DNA of 64,000 bases from positions 1-64,000 of the forward strand of contig CAMBEJ010000005.1 in NCBI GenBank assembly GCA_945865375.1, in the 5' to 3' direction. This document shows, one piece after another, positions 1-9,500 of this stretch (its first letter is position 1; every line of letters begins with the position of its first letter). The translations under genes and the position numbers were made by a program. The stretch comes from Akkermansia muciniphila (lineage in GTDB: Bacteria > Verrucomicrobiota > Verrucomicrobiia > Limisphaerales > F1-80-MAGS106). The notes beneath the pieces were generated by a model. That model had not been told where the DNA came from and ran no database searches. It saw only the letters and a list, made by a program, of their open reading frames with translations.

Positions 1-4
1 GGGC

Positions 5-658
5 TCAGCTCACCGCGACTTCGCGGACACAATTGGCGCTGCCAAAGGGGTTGTTGATCCGGGAATGGGCCTGCGGGTCGTCTGCCCACGCGCCGTCCAC
101 CATGAACCTATAATGGTAGATGCCGGGGGCTAGGCTGACACGAACTCTCCAACGGCCATTAGCTTCCTTCTTAAGGGCGATGGGCTTTCGTTCCCATCCC
201 GTGAAGTCGCCAGATAACAAGACGTTCGAAGCGTGAGGAGCTTCCAGTTCAAATGCTTGCTCGGGAAGGGCTTTCGTGAGAGTGGCTTCAGGCACGGTGA
301 CGGGTGAGGGCTTGGGCGCTAGTGGCTTGGCAGAGGTCACGGCTTTGGCAGTCTTAGCGAGTTCTGCCGGCTGAGGCACTTTTGAAGCCGGATTCGACGG
401 GGCTTTCACGATCTCCGTCTTGGGGATGTTCACAGTTTTCGGGCCTGGGCTGCCTGAAGGGGTCATCGACGCTTTGGCCGCGATCATTGGCACCGCCTTT
501 TGGGTGGCGACCACACTTGCCTTCACAGGCGCTGGCTTCGCTGCGGTGGAAACGGCCGCCGGCGCGGCGGAGGCGGCTGCCTTGATGGCAGCGGGCTTGG
601 TCGCAGTTTTTGCCGCTGTTTCGGTGGATTTCAGGATCTTTTTCTTTGGTGTGTTCAT
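5..658 (-). CDS. Glycogen-binding (CBM48/AMPK-type) domain protein with histone-H1-like tail
   Basis: A 217-residue protein. Residues 1-135 are low complexity, rich in Ala, Lys, Pro and Thr, with repeated AAK/PAK-type units like histone H1 tails. Residues about 137-217 form an early-set carbohydrate-binding domain (AMPK1_CBM/CBM48 type), shown by LLSGDFTGWERKPIAL, then GIYHYRFMVDGAW and a DDPQA segment. This domain in other proteins binds alpha-glucans. No catalytic domain, signal peptide or membrane segment is visible, so it is probably cytoplasmic. The basic tail could bind nucleic acid or glycogen; that is inference. The stop lies at the window edge and is complete. The gene stands alone, with a transposon-like unit upstream. 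Confidence 0.8.
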   Translation of the reverse strand: MNTPKKKILKSTETAAKTATKPAAIKAAASAAPAAVSTAAKPAPVKASVVATQKAVPMIAAKASMTPSGSPGPKTVNIPKTEIVKAPSNPASKVPQPAELAKTAKAVTSAKPLAPKPSPVTVPEATLTKALPEQAFELEAPHASNVLLSGDFTGWERKPIALKKEANGRWRVRVSLAPGIYHYRFMVDGAWADDPQAHSRINNPFGSANCVREVAVS

Positions 659-751
659 AACTCCTAATCAGGAGATTCAATCTGACACCTCGCAACTTAC
701 CAACCGAAATGGGCCTTGCAAGTCTTGTTTCCTCGCCCTGCTGGGAACCGG

Positions 752-1003
752 CGCATCTCAGACTTTTCCGGATCTTCTCGTAATCGTAATCCTAATCGTA
801 ATCGTAATCCTATTCCCGGTTCCCCTCTTGCCAGAGGTAATAGGAGTTGGCCTTAATCAAGGCAACCCGCATCGAAACGGGGCTCCACGGGCGGTCCTTC
901 CCATGCAGAAGTTGGTAAACCTCCAGCTTTTCGTGGTCGAATCGGTGGTTCATGGGATTGCGATTACGACTAAGGAACGCGAGCACGAAAAATCTGAGAT
1001 GCG
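752..1003. mobile_element. Transposon-like unit with terminal inverted repeats and 16-nt flanking direct repeats
   Basis: The ends are inverted repeats: CGCATCTCAGACTTTTCC at 752-769 matches the reverse complement of 986-1003 at 17 of 18 positions. Just outside both ends is the same 16-nt direct repeat CCCTGCTGGGAACCGG (736-751 and 1004-1019), as expected of a target-site duplication. Inside each end lies a run of imperfect GTAATC/GATTAC hexamers (about 780-812 and 955-970), also inverted relative to each other. Between them is the remnant of a four-helix-bundle protein gene. No transposase is encoded, so it would have to be mobilised in trans. The remaining parts of the 659-1036 gap hold nothing recognised. 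Confidence 0.6.
810..953 (-). pseudogene. Remnant of a four-helix-bundle (23S rRNA intervening-sequence type) protein
   Basis: The 47-codon frame starts MNHRFDHEKLEVYQLL, which is the characteristic beginning of the S23/four-helix-bundle family first known from intervening sequences in 23S rRNA. Family members are usually about 110-130 residues. Here the match ends after about 15 residues and the frame stops at 810-812. Beyond the stop, the same frame continues into a repetitive DYDYD-type tail, which is also commonly seen at the C-terminus of this family in Verrucomicrobiota. The body of the protein is therefore deleted. The family assignment rests on the N-terminal signature only. Confidence 0.55.
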
Positions 1004-1036
1004 CCCTGCTGGGAACCGGTCACAAAGCGTTGGATC

Positions 1037-1825
1037 TCATCCGACATCACCGCGTCGATCTTTGGCGGCGACGGCCACAAAACCTGAGGACCAACGCGCC
1101 AGGGGGCTGTGACACCACAGGAAGTCGATCGGCCGACAAAGGAACAAGGGCCAACTGACGCGTTTGGCCAGGAGAAACAGCGCCGGGATCAAGGTCAGAT
1201 CAATATGCCGGATGGTGACGGTGCTAAAACCCGCCGTGCGAAGCTGGCTCGCCAGCTCTGGTGGATCGAGTTCACGCTCATCCGGTGAATGGTAGTCGTG
1301 GTAGCTCGCACCCATCACGACCCGGCCCAATTTCCGCAGGACCCCGTTCCGGTTCGGATCCTGCGAATAAAACATCCCACCCGGTGTGATGTGGGCGAAA
1401 CAGTGGTTCAGCAGACCCGGCAGTTCCACCTCGGGGACGTGATGCAAAAAAGCCAGGCAAATGATGGTGTCAAACTGTTCGTCCCAACGAAGTTCGGAAA
1501 AAGGCAGGCAGCGAAACTCGACGTTTCGTATGTCGGCTCGGGCGGCGTGACGCCTGGCGATTTCAATTCCCTGGGAAGAGATATCCAACCCCACCACGTG
1601 GTTCGCCCAAGGCGCCAACAGGAGCTCGAACTGCCCGTCGCCGCAACCCAGGCTCAACACGCGACCCAGCGTCCCCTGGCGCAACACTCGGCGTAAGGAA
1701 CGGACTTCACGGCTCAACCGCAGCCGCCAACCCAGGGGATTGTAGGCCTGGCCTTTGTAGTACTTGTCGAAGAATGTTATCTCCTTCGATTCGATGCCTG
1801 CAGGGTTTGCTTTTCCCATGTACAA
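1037..1825 (-). CDS. Class I SAM-dependent methyltransferase
   Basis: A 262-residue Rossmann-fold methyltransferase. Motif I is VLSLGCGDGQFELLL (about residues 57-71), followed by the acidic-loop strand HVVGLDISSQGIEIA and the later strand FDTIICLAFLHHVPE, which closes with the usual post-motif helix. The layout fits the Methyltransf_11/25 group. The C-terminus is hydrophobic (LTLIPALFLLAKRVSWPLF), which may anchor it to the membrane. The substrate cannot be read from the sequence; lipid, quinone or sugar acceptors are all possible. It stands alone, with a REP-like repeat just upstream. Confidence 0.85.
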   Translation of the reverse strand: MYMGKANPAGIESKEITFFDKYYKGQAYNPLGWRLRLSREVRSLRRVLRQGTLGRVLSLGCGDGQFELLLAPWANHVVGLDISSQGIEIARRHAARADIRNVEFRCLPFSELRWDEQFDTIICLAFLHHVPEVELPGLLNHCFAHITPGGMFYSQDPNRNGVLRKLGRVVMGASYHDYHSPDERELDPPELASQLRTAGFSTVTIRHIDLTLIPALFLLAKRVSWPLFLCRPIDFLWCHSPLARWSSGFVAVAAKDRRGDVG

Positions 1826-1856
1826 CTACCGTGATTCTTGTGTCGCTGTAATCGGA

Positions 1857-1966
1857 GCGGTCGTCGGGGACGGCCGCCCACAGGTCGGTCACCCTTTCGC
1901 TCTTGGGACGGCCGTCCAGAGGTCGGTCACTGTCTCGCTCCTGGGGCGGTCGTCCCCCGACGACCG
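1857..1966. repeat. REP-like palindromic repeat, copy 1
   Basis: The outer arms GCGGTCGTCGGGGACGGCCG (from 1857) and the segment ending at 1966 are imperfect inverted repeats. Inside, the unit AGGTCGGTCAC followed by CGCTC and GGG occurs twice (about 1883 and 1919). The same arms occur in the 33273-33346 element. The rest of the 1826-2197 gap holds only a short CAACCCAACT tandem repeat (about 2152-2180) and the CAGGAG ribosome site of the next gene. Confidence 0.65.
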
Positions 1967-2197
1967 TGTTCAGCCGCCCCACGTTTTTTGACCCCTGCTT
2001 TATTTCCACCGATGACTTGTGAAAGCAAGGTTTTCTGAAAAACACATGGTTTCTAACTTGCAATCCTGACGGGAACTCGGTTAGATGTCCCAGACGCACG
2101 ACCCTAGGCCTAACGTTAGGCGAGAAGCTATTGACTTACAGCTATCCAAACCAACCCCAACTCAACCCAACTCAACCCAAGAATCAGGAGCCTCCCC

Positions 2198-4447
2198 ATG
2201 CCTAAACCTCACTGGCGATCTCTCGTCGCGCGAAGCCCTTTGATGGCCTGCGCCGCGCTGGCAGCAGCCTTTGTCATCAATGCCCAAGCCCAGCTCATCT
2301 ACACAGAAACTTTCAACACTGATGGGGATGGCACTCGTTACACCAGCCGTGGCAAAGGCTTGGTGTTGCTCATCATCGAAGGCAACCCAGAGCCGTCTTA
2401 CTGGACCCACAGCTCTGAAGTCACCAAGGCCGGCGAGATCGTCGGTCTTGTCATTCCGGCCGCAGGCCGCCGGGCGGCAATCACATTCCAGAGCGCCATC
2501 ACCGAGGCTCAACTCACTCCCGACGCCCTAAAATTGATCGACAACACGATCAAATGGCTCACCGCGGACAAGCCCAAGCTCAAAGTGTTGTTCTCCCCTC
2601 CGGCTGTGGGAGAAGGCGATCTGTTTCTCGCCGCGCGCTTGACGGCTGCCGGCCACACCGTCGTCGACGACGATCCCGCCGTCGGTGCCCCGGATGCCGC
2701 CACGATCGGTCTCGTGATCTGCACCAGCGGCGCCCTCCCGCTCCCGACTCGCTTCACCCGTTACGCCGCTCCATTGCTGACGTTCAACGCCCCCAACCAC
2801 GATGACGAACTCATCTCCAGCATCGGCGTGGCCAACGGCGTCCTCGACCCTGGCGAAATCACCGTCACCGACACAACCCACCCGATCGCCGCCGGTTTGC
2901 CGAAAACCTTTACCTACGTCACCGAAGCCGTGGGCTTGGACACCGTGGGCACGACGATCCCGGAGGGTGGCAAGATCATCGCCAGTTACAAATTCATGAA
3001 TGTGGACACGGGTTTGGAAGAAACCCGCCCGTTGCTGATGGTGATCGAAAAAGGCGTCGGACTTCTCGGAGGGGCCTTCAAGGGCTTTGAGGGAACAGGA
3101 TTCTGGGCGGGTGCGGACATGAACGAACCCACCGTCACTCCCGATTGTTGTGCCACCGTTGACGATCCGCGTCAACTCACGCTCAATAAGGTCAATGTCA
3201 CGGGCAAAAAGGACGTGCGCATCACTGTAGCGCTCGCCGCGACGGATATTGATTTCGAAACCACAGACTTCCTGCGGATCATGATCGATCCCGATGGCGA
3301 CGGCCCGGCCGAGTTCACTCAATTGGTCAGATTCTCGCCCCCGACCGGTAACGACAAGTTCTTCTCCGATAACGATAACAAAAACAAGCTGAGTGTCACC
3401 TTCCGGGATGTGACCTACAAGGTTCCAGATGGCGCGACAGATCTGGTGGTGCGTTTCGAATCGACATCAACCTTCTTCAACGAAATTGTCGCCATCGACA
3501 ATGTGCGAATCCATGCAGGGGATCTGGCACCGGCCGGGCCTGTGGGACAACCCTTGGAGCTTGGGAAAACAGTGAAAGGATTCCAGGACGACTTCACGGC
3601 CGCGACCCGAAACGCTGACTGGAAAGTGCGAGGCCCGGGCGGCGATCTCTACAAGCAGGAGGACGGAATGCTTCGAGTCACCACGAGGTTGTCCGATCCG
3701 AACCATCTTCTGTACGAAGCGGCAGGCTACAATCCCACGGTCCAGGAAGTGCTTGCTCGTATTCGCATCACAGCCTTCGGAACCGGCGACTATCCCCGCG
3801 CTGGCCTGGGTGTGGCCGTGCAAACAGCCCCTGCCGCTGAGATCAGCAAAGGCATCAACCTCCACTTCCGCGATGTCACTGAGGCCGGCACCACCGGCAA
3901 GCATTTCTTGCTCCTGGACGACGCGCGCGCTTGGGGCACTACCCCCATCAAAGAGGTCTGGGCTGTCAACGACTGGTATTGGATGCGCTTGCGGCATGAT
4001 CCCAACGCCAACGGTGCCACCGACGATGTGTTCGCCAAAGTTTGGAAGGCTGATGGCAAGGTTGAGGAACCCGCCGATTGGCAAGTGAAATGGAATTACA
4101 TCCCGAGTCGCACGTCGCGCACGGGCTTCGCCGGTCTCACCGGGTCAAGCAGCGACGCCTCCTCAGGACTCGGCTCCTTTGAAGTGGATTACATTCTGAT
4201 CAAGGCCGACGGGTTGCCCGAAATTACGCCGAAGTGGGCGCTCACCGGACCCGGACCCACGACCCCGAAATTCACGGCAGTTCGCAGCCTCACCGCCACG
4301 CAGATCGAATTGGAATGGGTCGGTGCCGGCAACCTCGAGTCAGCCAACGACCCTGCCGGTCCTTGGACAGTAGTCGCGGCCGCCGGCAGTCCGCGGAAAA
4401 TCACCACCACGAACCCGGCGGCAAAGTTCTACCGCCTCAAGCAGTAA
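2198..4447 (+). CDS. Large secreted protein of unknown function
   Basis: A 749-residue protein with a signal peptide (basic start, then a hydrophobic stretch ending AFVINAQAQ, cleavage near residue 31). CAGGAG precedes the start at a good distance. Residues about 120-320 look like a Rossmann-like or flavodoxin-like domain (KLKVLFSPPAVGEGDLFLAA, then a later VICTSGALPLPTRF). The middle holds a beta-rich region ending VRFESTSTFFNEIVAIDNVR, typical of lectin-like extracellular modules, followed by a LamG/concanavalin-like region around 455-660. The C-terminus (IELEWVGAGNLESANDPAGPW then KFYRLKQ) is the short terminal module seen on many secreted Verrucomicrobiota proteins. No enzyme motif was recognised. 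A strong terminator follows. Confidence 0.8.
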   Translation: MPKPHWRSLVARSPLMACAALAAAFVINAQAQLIYTETFNTDGDGTRYTSRGKGLVLLIIEGNPEPSYWTHSSEVTKAGEIVGLVIPAAGRRAAITFQSAITEAQLTPDALKLIDNTIKWLTADKPKLKVLFSPPAVGEGDLFLAARLTAAGHTVVDDDPAVGAPDAATIGLVICTSGALPLPTRFTRYAAPLLTFNAPNHDDELISSIGVANGVLDPGEITVTDTTHPIAAGLPKTFTYVTEAVGLDTVGTTIPEGGKIIASYKFMNVDTGLEETRPLLMVIEKGVGLLGGAFKGFEGTGFWAGADMNEPTVTPDCCATVDDPRQLTLNKVNVTGKKDVRITVALAATDIDFETTDFLRIMIDPDGDGPAEFTQLVRFSPPTGNDKFFSDNDNKNKLSVTFRDVTYKVPDGATDLVVRFESTSTFFNEIVAIDNVRIHAGDLAPAGPVGQPLELGKTVKGFQDDFTAATRNADWKVRGPGGDLYKQEDGMLRVTTRLSDPNHLLYEAAGYNPTVQEVLARIRITAFGTGDYPRAGLGVAVQTAPAAEISKGINLHFRDVTEAGTTGKHFLLLDDARAWGTTPIKEVWAVNDWYWMRLRHDPNANGATDDVFAKVWKADGKVEEPADWQVKWNYIPSRTSRTGFAGLTGSSSDASSGLGSFEVDYILIKADGLPEITPKWALTGPGPTTPKFTAVRSLTATQIELEWVGAGNLESANDPAGPWTVVAAAGSPRKITTTNPAAKFYRLKQ

Positions 4448-4487
4448 GTGCTGGAGGCAAAAGCTCCACGCATACTCAATTCGCGCA

Positions 4488-4519
4488 ACGACCGGGAGAT
4501 CACTCCCGGTCGTTTGCTT
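4488..4519 (+). terminator. Rho-independent terminator after the secreted protein gene
   Basis: A perfect 11-bp stem, ACGACCGGGAG (4488-4498) with CTCCCGGTCGT (4503-4513), a 4-nt loop, then TTGCTTTTTG. It sits 40 bp after the stop at 4447. Confidence 0.85.
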
Positions 4520-4841
4520 TTTGTCACTGGTCAGGTCACCCGCTAGACCTTCGAGTGACTCAAAGAAAGAGCTGCACGCGAAGGATATTTCATGAGAACA
4601 ACTCTCCCTGCTTCTGCATTCAGAGCCGCGTTCATTCGCGTGATTCACAGGCACTCATCGCCCGAATGTGACTGTTTCTTTTTCGTTCCCTTACAGCGCA
4701 TCTCTGGTAACCTTTCAAGCACTCACGTGATATGAACAGGCGGACGCACTGTCGGGCGCGCAGTCAAAACCCGACTCGCCGCAGAAGAGCAGAGTCGGAT
4801 TCAGCCGAAGTGCGGCACCGCCGAATCGAAGGAAACACAAG
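4520..4841. other. Intergenic stretch without recognised content
   Basis: Between the terminator and the CBS-domain gene. Short open frames occur but none has a ribosome site or a familiar sequence. It presumably carries the promoter of the CBS gene, but no clear -35/-10 pair was picked out. Confidence 0.4.
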
Positions 4842-5282
4842 ATGATCGCCACCGTTACTGTCAGTTCGATTCTGAGTTCAAAAGGATCTCAGATCTGGTC
4901 CGTGAAGCCGGACATCACCGTATTCGAAGCCATCAGCACGATGGCGGAGAAGAACGTCGGCGCTCTGCTGGTCATGGACGCCGGCAAGTTGCTGGGAGTG
5001 ATCTCGGAGCGCGATTACACGCGCAAGGTCGCGCTCAAAGGAAGATCTTCTCGCGACACGACAGTTCGCGAGATTCTCTCGGCGCACGTGATTTCAGCGA
5101 CCCCGAAACAAACGATCGAGGATTGCATGCGCTTGATGACAGAGAACCGCGTCCGCCATCTGCCCATCGTCGAAGGCGATACAGTGGTGGGGATTGTGTC
5201 CATTGGAGATCTCGTTAACTGGACGATCTCCGCGCAACACGCAGCCATCGAACAATTGGAGAACTATATCACCGGGCTGTGA
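4842..5282 (+). CDS. CBS-domain pair protein
   Basis: A 146-residue stand-alone Bateman module with two CBS domains. CBS1 covers about residues 12-70 (TVFEAISTMAEKNVGALLVM, then GVISERDYTRK) and CBS2 about 75-135 (MRLMTENRVRHLPIVEGDTV, then GIVSIGDLVNW). The pattern is the common bacterial type that binds AMP, ATP or NAD-like ligands and acts as an energy sensor; the ligand here is not determined. The length is normal and no other domain is fused. The start at 4842 fits the first CBS strand, with AAGGAAAC upstream as a weak ribosome site. Confidence 0.9.
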   Translation: MIATVTVSSILSSKGSQIWSVKPDITVFEAISTMAEKNVGALLVMDAGKLLGVISERDYTRKVALKGRSSRDTTVREILSAHVISATPKQTIEDCMRLMTENRVRHLPIVEGDTVVGIVSIGDLVNWTISAQHAAIEQLENYITGL

Positions 5283-5304
5283 GGCCCACGTGGACGGGAC
5301 CCGC

Positions 5305-5475
5305 CTAGCACTACAGCAACATTTGCCGTTTTCGACCGGAGCGCGGCGTTTACGCTGCCCTAGCGTGCGGATTTGACGGCGCCGCGGCATTGAAAGGCGC
5401 TCCAATTTGCAGTTGGAAGTTGCAGCAGCATGAATGCCGCGCTCCGGGGCCTCGAAAGTGTCGCTGTAGTGCTAG
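5305..5475. repeat. Inverted-repeat element (MITE-like)
   Basis: The ends are a perfect 13-bp inverted repeat: CTAGCACTACAGC (5305-5317) and GCTGTAGTGCTAG (5463-5475). The similarity continues inward to the segments CGGAGCGCGGC (about 5336) and GCCGCGCTCCG (about 5434). No coding content. The GGAGCGCGGC core is shared with the 15632-15736 element. The rest of the 5283-5568 gap holds nothing else seen. Confidence 0.6.
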
Positions 5476-5568
5476 TGGCAGCCTTTCGGACGCAGGCTTT
5501 GCACTCAGCAAATTCGATGCACGGATGCGAGCTTCATTCCGAAGAAATCGCCAACCACAAACCAACCG

Positions 5569-6396
5569 CTATGGATCAATGCGGTTGGCCAGCTTTTGGT
5601 CCACAGACCACGTCCCCGCCATGCTGTGATCGTTATTCCATCGCGTATGCCATTTTTCATTTTTGGGATCGATCACCTCGTTGCGATTGGCGGCTTCGGC
5701 GTGCCCGTCACAGAACATCAAAACGGTGCGGCGATTATGGCGGTTGGAAGGCCACTCCGATGCTGTGGTGGGATCGACGTTCCCGTCGTAGCTTCCCAAC
5801 TTGTCCGTCGCGTTGCCGGTCGATCCCGGTTTGGAATCCGCGAGCATGATCATGTCCGAAGGAGCGACAACCTGCGCCTCCTTGATTTCCGGCCATGTAT
5901 CCACGTCACCCCCCAACCCTTTGTCTGAGAACGCAAAAAATGCCCCCCAGTCGTTATAGCCAATCGAAAACAGGGCGGTCTCGCTGATACCAAAGGGATC
6001 ACGGCCTCCGCCCGAGACATTGGGAGCGCCGAGAGTTCTGTTAAAATTCGTATCCCAACGGCTGTCCGGCCTCGCTGAAGGACATGAGAAAACCGCGCGG
6101 TTGGTGCCTATTTGAGTGAAGAGCCGGGCCGGCCAAACGTAGCGCACCCCACCTCCGGCGAAGAGGGTGCCCGGATACCTTCCCATGTCCTGCACGTACA
6201 TGACCGTCGCGATGCCCAACTGCCGCATGTTGTTGAGGCAGCCAGTCTGTTTTGCCTTTGCTTTGGCTTTGGAAAGAGCTGGTAAAAGCATCCCTGCGAG
6301 AATGGCTATGATGGCAATGACCACGAGCAGTTCAATGAGCGTGAAAGCCTTGGCGCGCAGGGTCCGGCGTATTGGGGAGTCTTGAAGCGAACACAT
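5569..6396 (-). CDS. Prepilin-type N-terminal domain protein (H-X9-DG type pseudopilin)
   Basis: A 275-residue protein with the type IV prepilin signal [19 protein letters not shown], cleaved before the Phe, followed by [18 protein letters not shown] and [20 protein letters not shown]. The C-terminal part has the [17 protein letters not shown] segment that matches the H-X9-DG motif of the large Verrucomicrobia/Planctomycetes family formerly called DUF1559. These proteins are exported through type II secretion or type IV pilus machinery and their role is poorly known. The ATG at 6396 is chosen because it leaves a short basic leader before the hydrophobic helix. A truncated relative lies at 51312-51455. 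Confidence 0.88.
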   Translation of the reverse strand: MCSLQDSPIRRTLRAKAFTLIELLVVIAIIAILAGMLLPALSKAKAKAKQTGCLNNMRQLGIATVMYVQDMGRYPGTLFAGGGVRYVWPARLFTQIGTNRAVFSCPSARPDSRWDTNFNRTLGAPNVSGGGRDPFGISETALFSIGYNDWGAFFAFSDKGLGGDVDTWPEIKEAQVVAPSDMIMLADSKPGSTGNATDKLGSYDGNVDPTTASEWPSNRHNRRTVLMFCDGHAEAANRNEVIDPKNEKWHTRWNNDHSMAGTWSVDQKLANRIDP

Positions 6397-6540
6397 AAGT
6401 ATGCCTGGTTTGCAGTCTTGTTTCAGTTTCAGCATCGGAACGATATGCGAACTTTCCTACTCAGGATGTGTCCGACTATGGCACTCCAAATGCGTTGCGA
6501 CAATCAAAATTCCGCTTCGTTCCGATGAGCTTTTTCAAAA

Positions 6541-9500
6541 TCATGTCCATTTACAAAGCGCCTCTACTTGGGCCGCAGAGCCATCCCGAAGCCATCCATC
6601 AAGCTGGGAAGGATCCTTCAACTGCTGCCCTCGCGCACGGGGCACAGCCAAGAACCGACAATCCAGCTCGGGAAGGGTGGTCATATCGCCCCATAATTTC
6701 TCAAACTGCGCCACTGGAAAAATATCCTCCTGCCCGTTGCCCCAACGTTTCTTGACATCCTTGAGGGTGATGTATGTGGGCATCCTTGCTGCGAGCCTTC
6801 GGACCGCCTCCCCAACAAGCGCCGGGTCTCCAAGGTTCGACCGTGTGAGTTCGAACACCGCCAGCGTGCGGTCAAGATCTATCCAAGTTGTCAGCGTGTT
6901 GTAATAGCTGAGGTCAAATTCCGCCTCCTCACGAGGCATGGCCAACCCCTCCACCAACCGCGGCTTCCCGTCAACCCGCGCCAACCCGCCACCCCGGTCA
7001 TCCACCCGGCGGCTGATGACCTCGAAACTCAGGGCCGCGCCCGATTGTGCATGCCACCCAAGCAGGGCCGGATCCAGATTCGCGCCCAACGTGTCGATGT
7101 TGTGGAGCAAAAGGAAATCCAAGTTCGGATTGCGCTCCAGCACGGAGGCGAGCGACCCGTTTCTGAGCAGGTTCACAAACTCGAACCAATGCCCCACAGG
7201 GTGCAAGCACTGAGACGGCAAATTGTCCACATAATCGCTTCCCTCCCCTGCTCCCCGCGCCCAACCCATCAAAGCCGCGTGGAGGCTTTCCCGGACCTTT
7301 TGTTTCTGTGCATCCAGCTTTTGGTGCGCGGTTTCTTCCCACGCAAAAACGAGATCGCGCACCATCGGCACCAGCCGAAGCCCGATGGATTTTCCGGGAG
7401 AAAAAACGACCGCGCCCTCGTAGGCGAACTGATCGCGCTCGCGGAGAAATGTCTCGATCGCATAGTGGGTGAGATAGCTCGTCGTGATGAAGTGAACAGG
7501 GGGCTTTCCAAATCGAGCCCCCGCCAGCCGGCTCTTGGCGATGTGAACTTCCAAGAAGCTTCGGTGTTTTCCCGCGAACCGAAAGAACGGGTTCAAAGCC
7601 TTCACCACCCCCGCCCCCTGAGTCCATCGGCTCCCGGCACCCCCAGCGAGGGTCACCACCCCCACGCGCCCCTCCCGGAGCAACGCTTCCCCTGCCGCAA
7701 CAACCCCAACCGAGCCTGCCATGTCCTCCCAGGGCGTCACATCGCCGGATTCAACGTCCGTGATGCGCACATTCACCGAGAGTCGGTTATGGGCGAGCCC
7801 CGTGCGTCCACTCTTCAGATCAGCCCGGATCTGCTCGTGCTGCGCCGCGTCGAAACCGTTTTCAACAAGCATCTCGGACAAGTTCTGCGTCTTGCTTTGA
7901 CTCGAATCGAACCTCGGGAGCAACCGGTCGAACAAGGCAGGCATGACTCCTTCCAGATCTCCGCCCGCCCGGCAGGCAAGCGAGAATAAATCAAGCTCCT
8001 TGCGCCGTTGCGGAGTGAGTTGTTGAGCGTCTCCACGGATATCCGCCGGCAATGTCAAAGCGTAATAGCCGGGCGTGAGCAACGCCCGATGATCTTCCAG
8101 CAACACCGAGGCAGTCCCGGATGGATTGATGGCAAACTCGTACACCACCGGATCCATGGCGAACGGCAGAGCGCGCTCCAAAGATTTCTTCAAGGACAGC
8201 ATCGCTCCGGCTAGAAAGTCCTGTCCCGCGGTCTTCGAATCGGGCGCAAAAATAAAACCCATGCCTCCCCCTGACATCCCACCCAACATCCAGAAACCCC
8301 AGAAGTTTTCACCAAATCTGTCCTGGCATTTCTCTATCAACGTTTCAGTGAACTCATTCGTAACCCATGGAACGACCGACTGGATGGGTCCAAAGAAATT
8401 GCGTGTGGTCGCCGCACCTAACCGCCGGATATCGCCTGCCCGCAAAGCCTCCAGAATTTCCTCGAAAATCCGCCCAGCTTCCAACCGGGCCTCCCATTCG
8501 ACTTTCGCTCGGACAAGATACTTTCCGCTCACCATTTCCAGAATGGGGCCCACGTTCTGGGCCATCCCGCCGTGGACCAGAACAAGGCTGCGTTGAAGAC
8601 GCTCCCTGGATTCCTCAGAAATCTCCTCGATGCCAATGACTCGATGCTCAGGAAGCAAACGCCCCCGGCTGACCCCATGCTCGGGATCATTCGGACCTGC
8701 AAGGGCGCCCTCAATCAATTTGATCCCGGGCCACACCCCGCCCGAATCCTGCCATCCCCCCCCTGACCCGCCCATCCACTCCCCGAGAATCGCCCGGGCC
8801 GCCACCAAACGTCGCTCATCCTCATCCATCATCCCCGTGAGCGCCTTGATCTGTCCCGTGGCACGCATGCAAAGGGCGATGATCGAGGCAAGAAGATTGG
8901 TGGAAACCGCGAGCCTCGAACCCTTGGGAATGTCGTTTACTTGACTGACGATTTCCAAGCCCAGCCCAGGCCCAACCATGCGCTCCAACAAATCCTTCAG
9001 AGGCTGGCTCGCCCCCTCGATGCCAGGCGGCACCAAACCGGAGGCAATCACGGCCGACTTGACCAACCCTAGGTGATCTCGCGCGAAATCAAAAACCTCC
9101 GCGAAATCTCGCACCGTCGCCCGACCGTTCAGGTCCACGCTCGTCAGTTTCAACACCGGCTCATCCAGCACACGCAGAAATGTCTGGATCGGCGGAATCG
9201 GAAGCGCATCCCTCCCCCGCACCCCGAGGTCGATGGACACATTCAGAACACGCGCTCCCTCAGGATAATCCATGCCCAAAAAAAAGATGTCGCTCCAGCA
9301 GGAATGAGAGAGGTCCATCCGCACCGGTGTTCGCTCCGCCAACACGGGGAACAAGCCCGTGACCTTGCCGGGAAGCAAGAGCTCGGAACGAATTCGCAAC
9401 GGATGATCCGAAGGATGCCCCATCCGGAACATCCACTGATTGCCCGCAACCTCGCGAACACTTCGCCGCACCTGGTCCGCAAGAGTCTGCAAGGCCAGTT

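Noticed and set aside
780..815. GTAATC-type repeats considered as a CRISPR or satellite array
   Set aside because: The units are only 6 nt, imperfect and without spacers; they belong to the ends of the transposon-like unit.
420..1112. Open frame on the plus strand over the first gene and the transposon-like unit
   Set aside because: Most of it lies opposite a real gene and the rest follows the repeat; no ribosome site or family match.
2528..3322. Long minus-strand frame inside the large secreted protein gene
   Set aside because: Antisense shadow of a GC-rich gene; no start signal or known motif.
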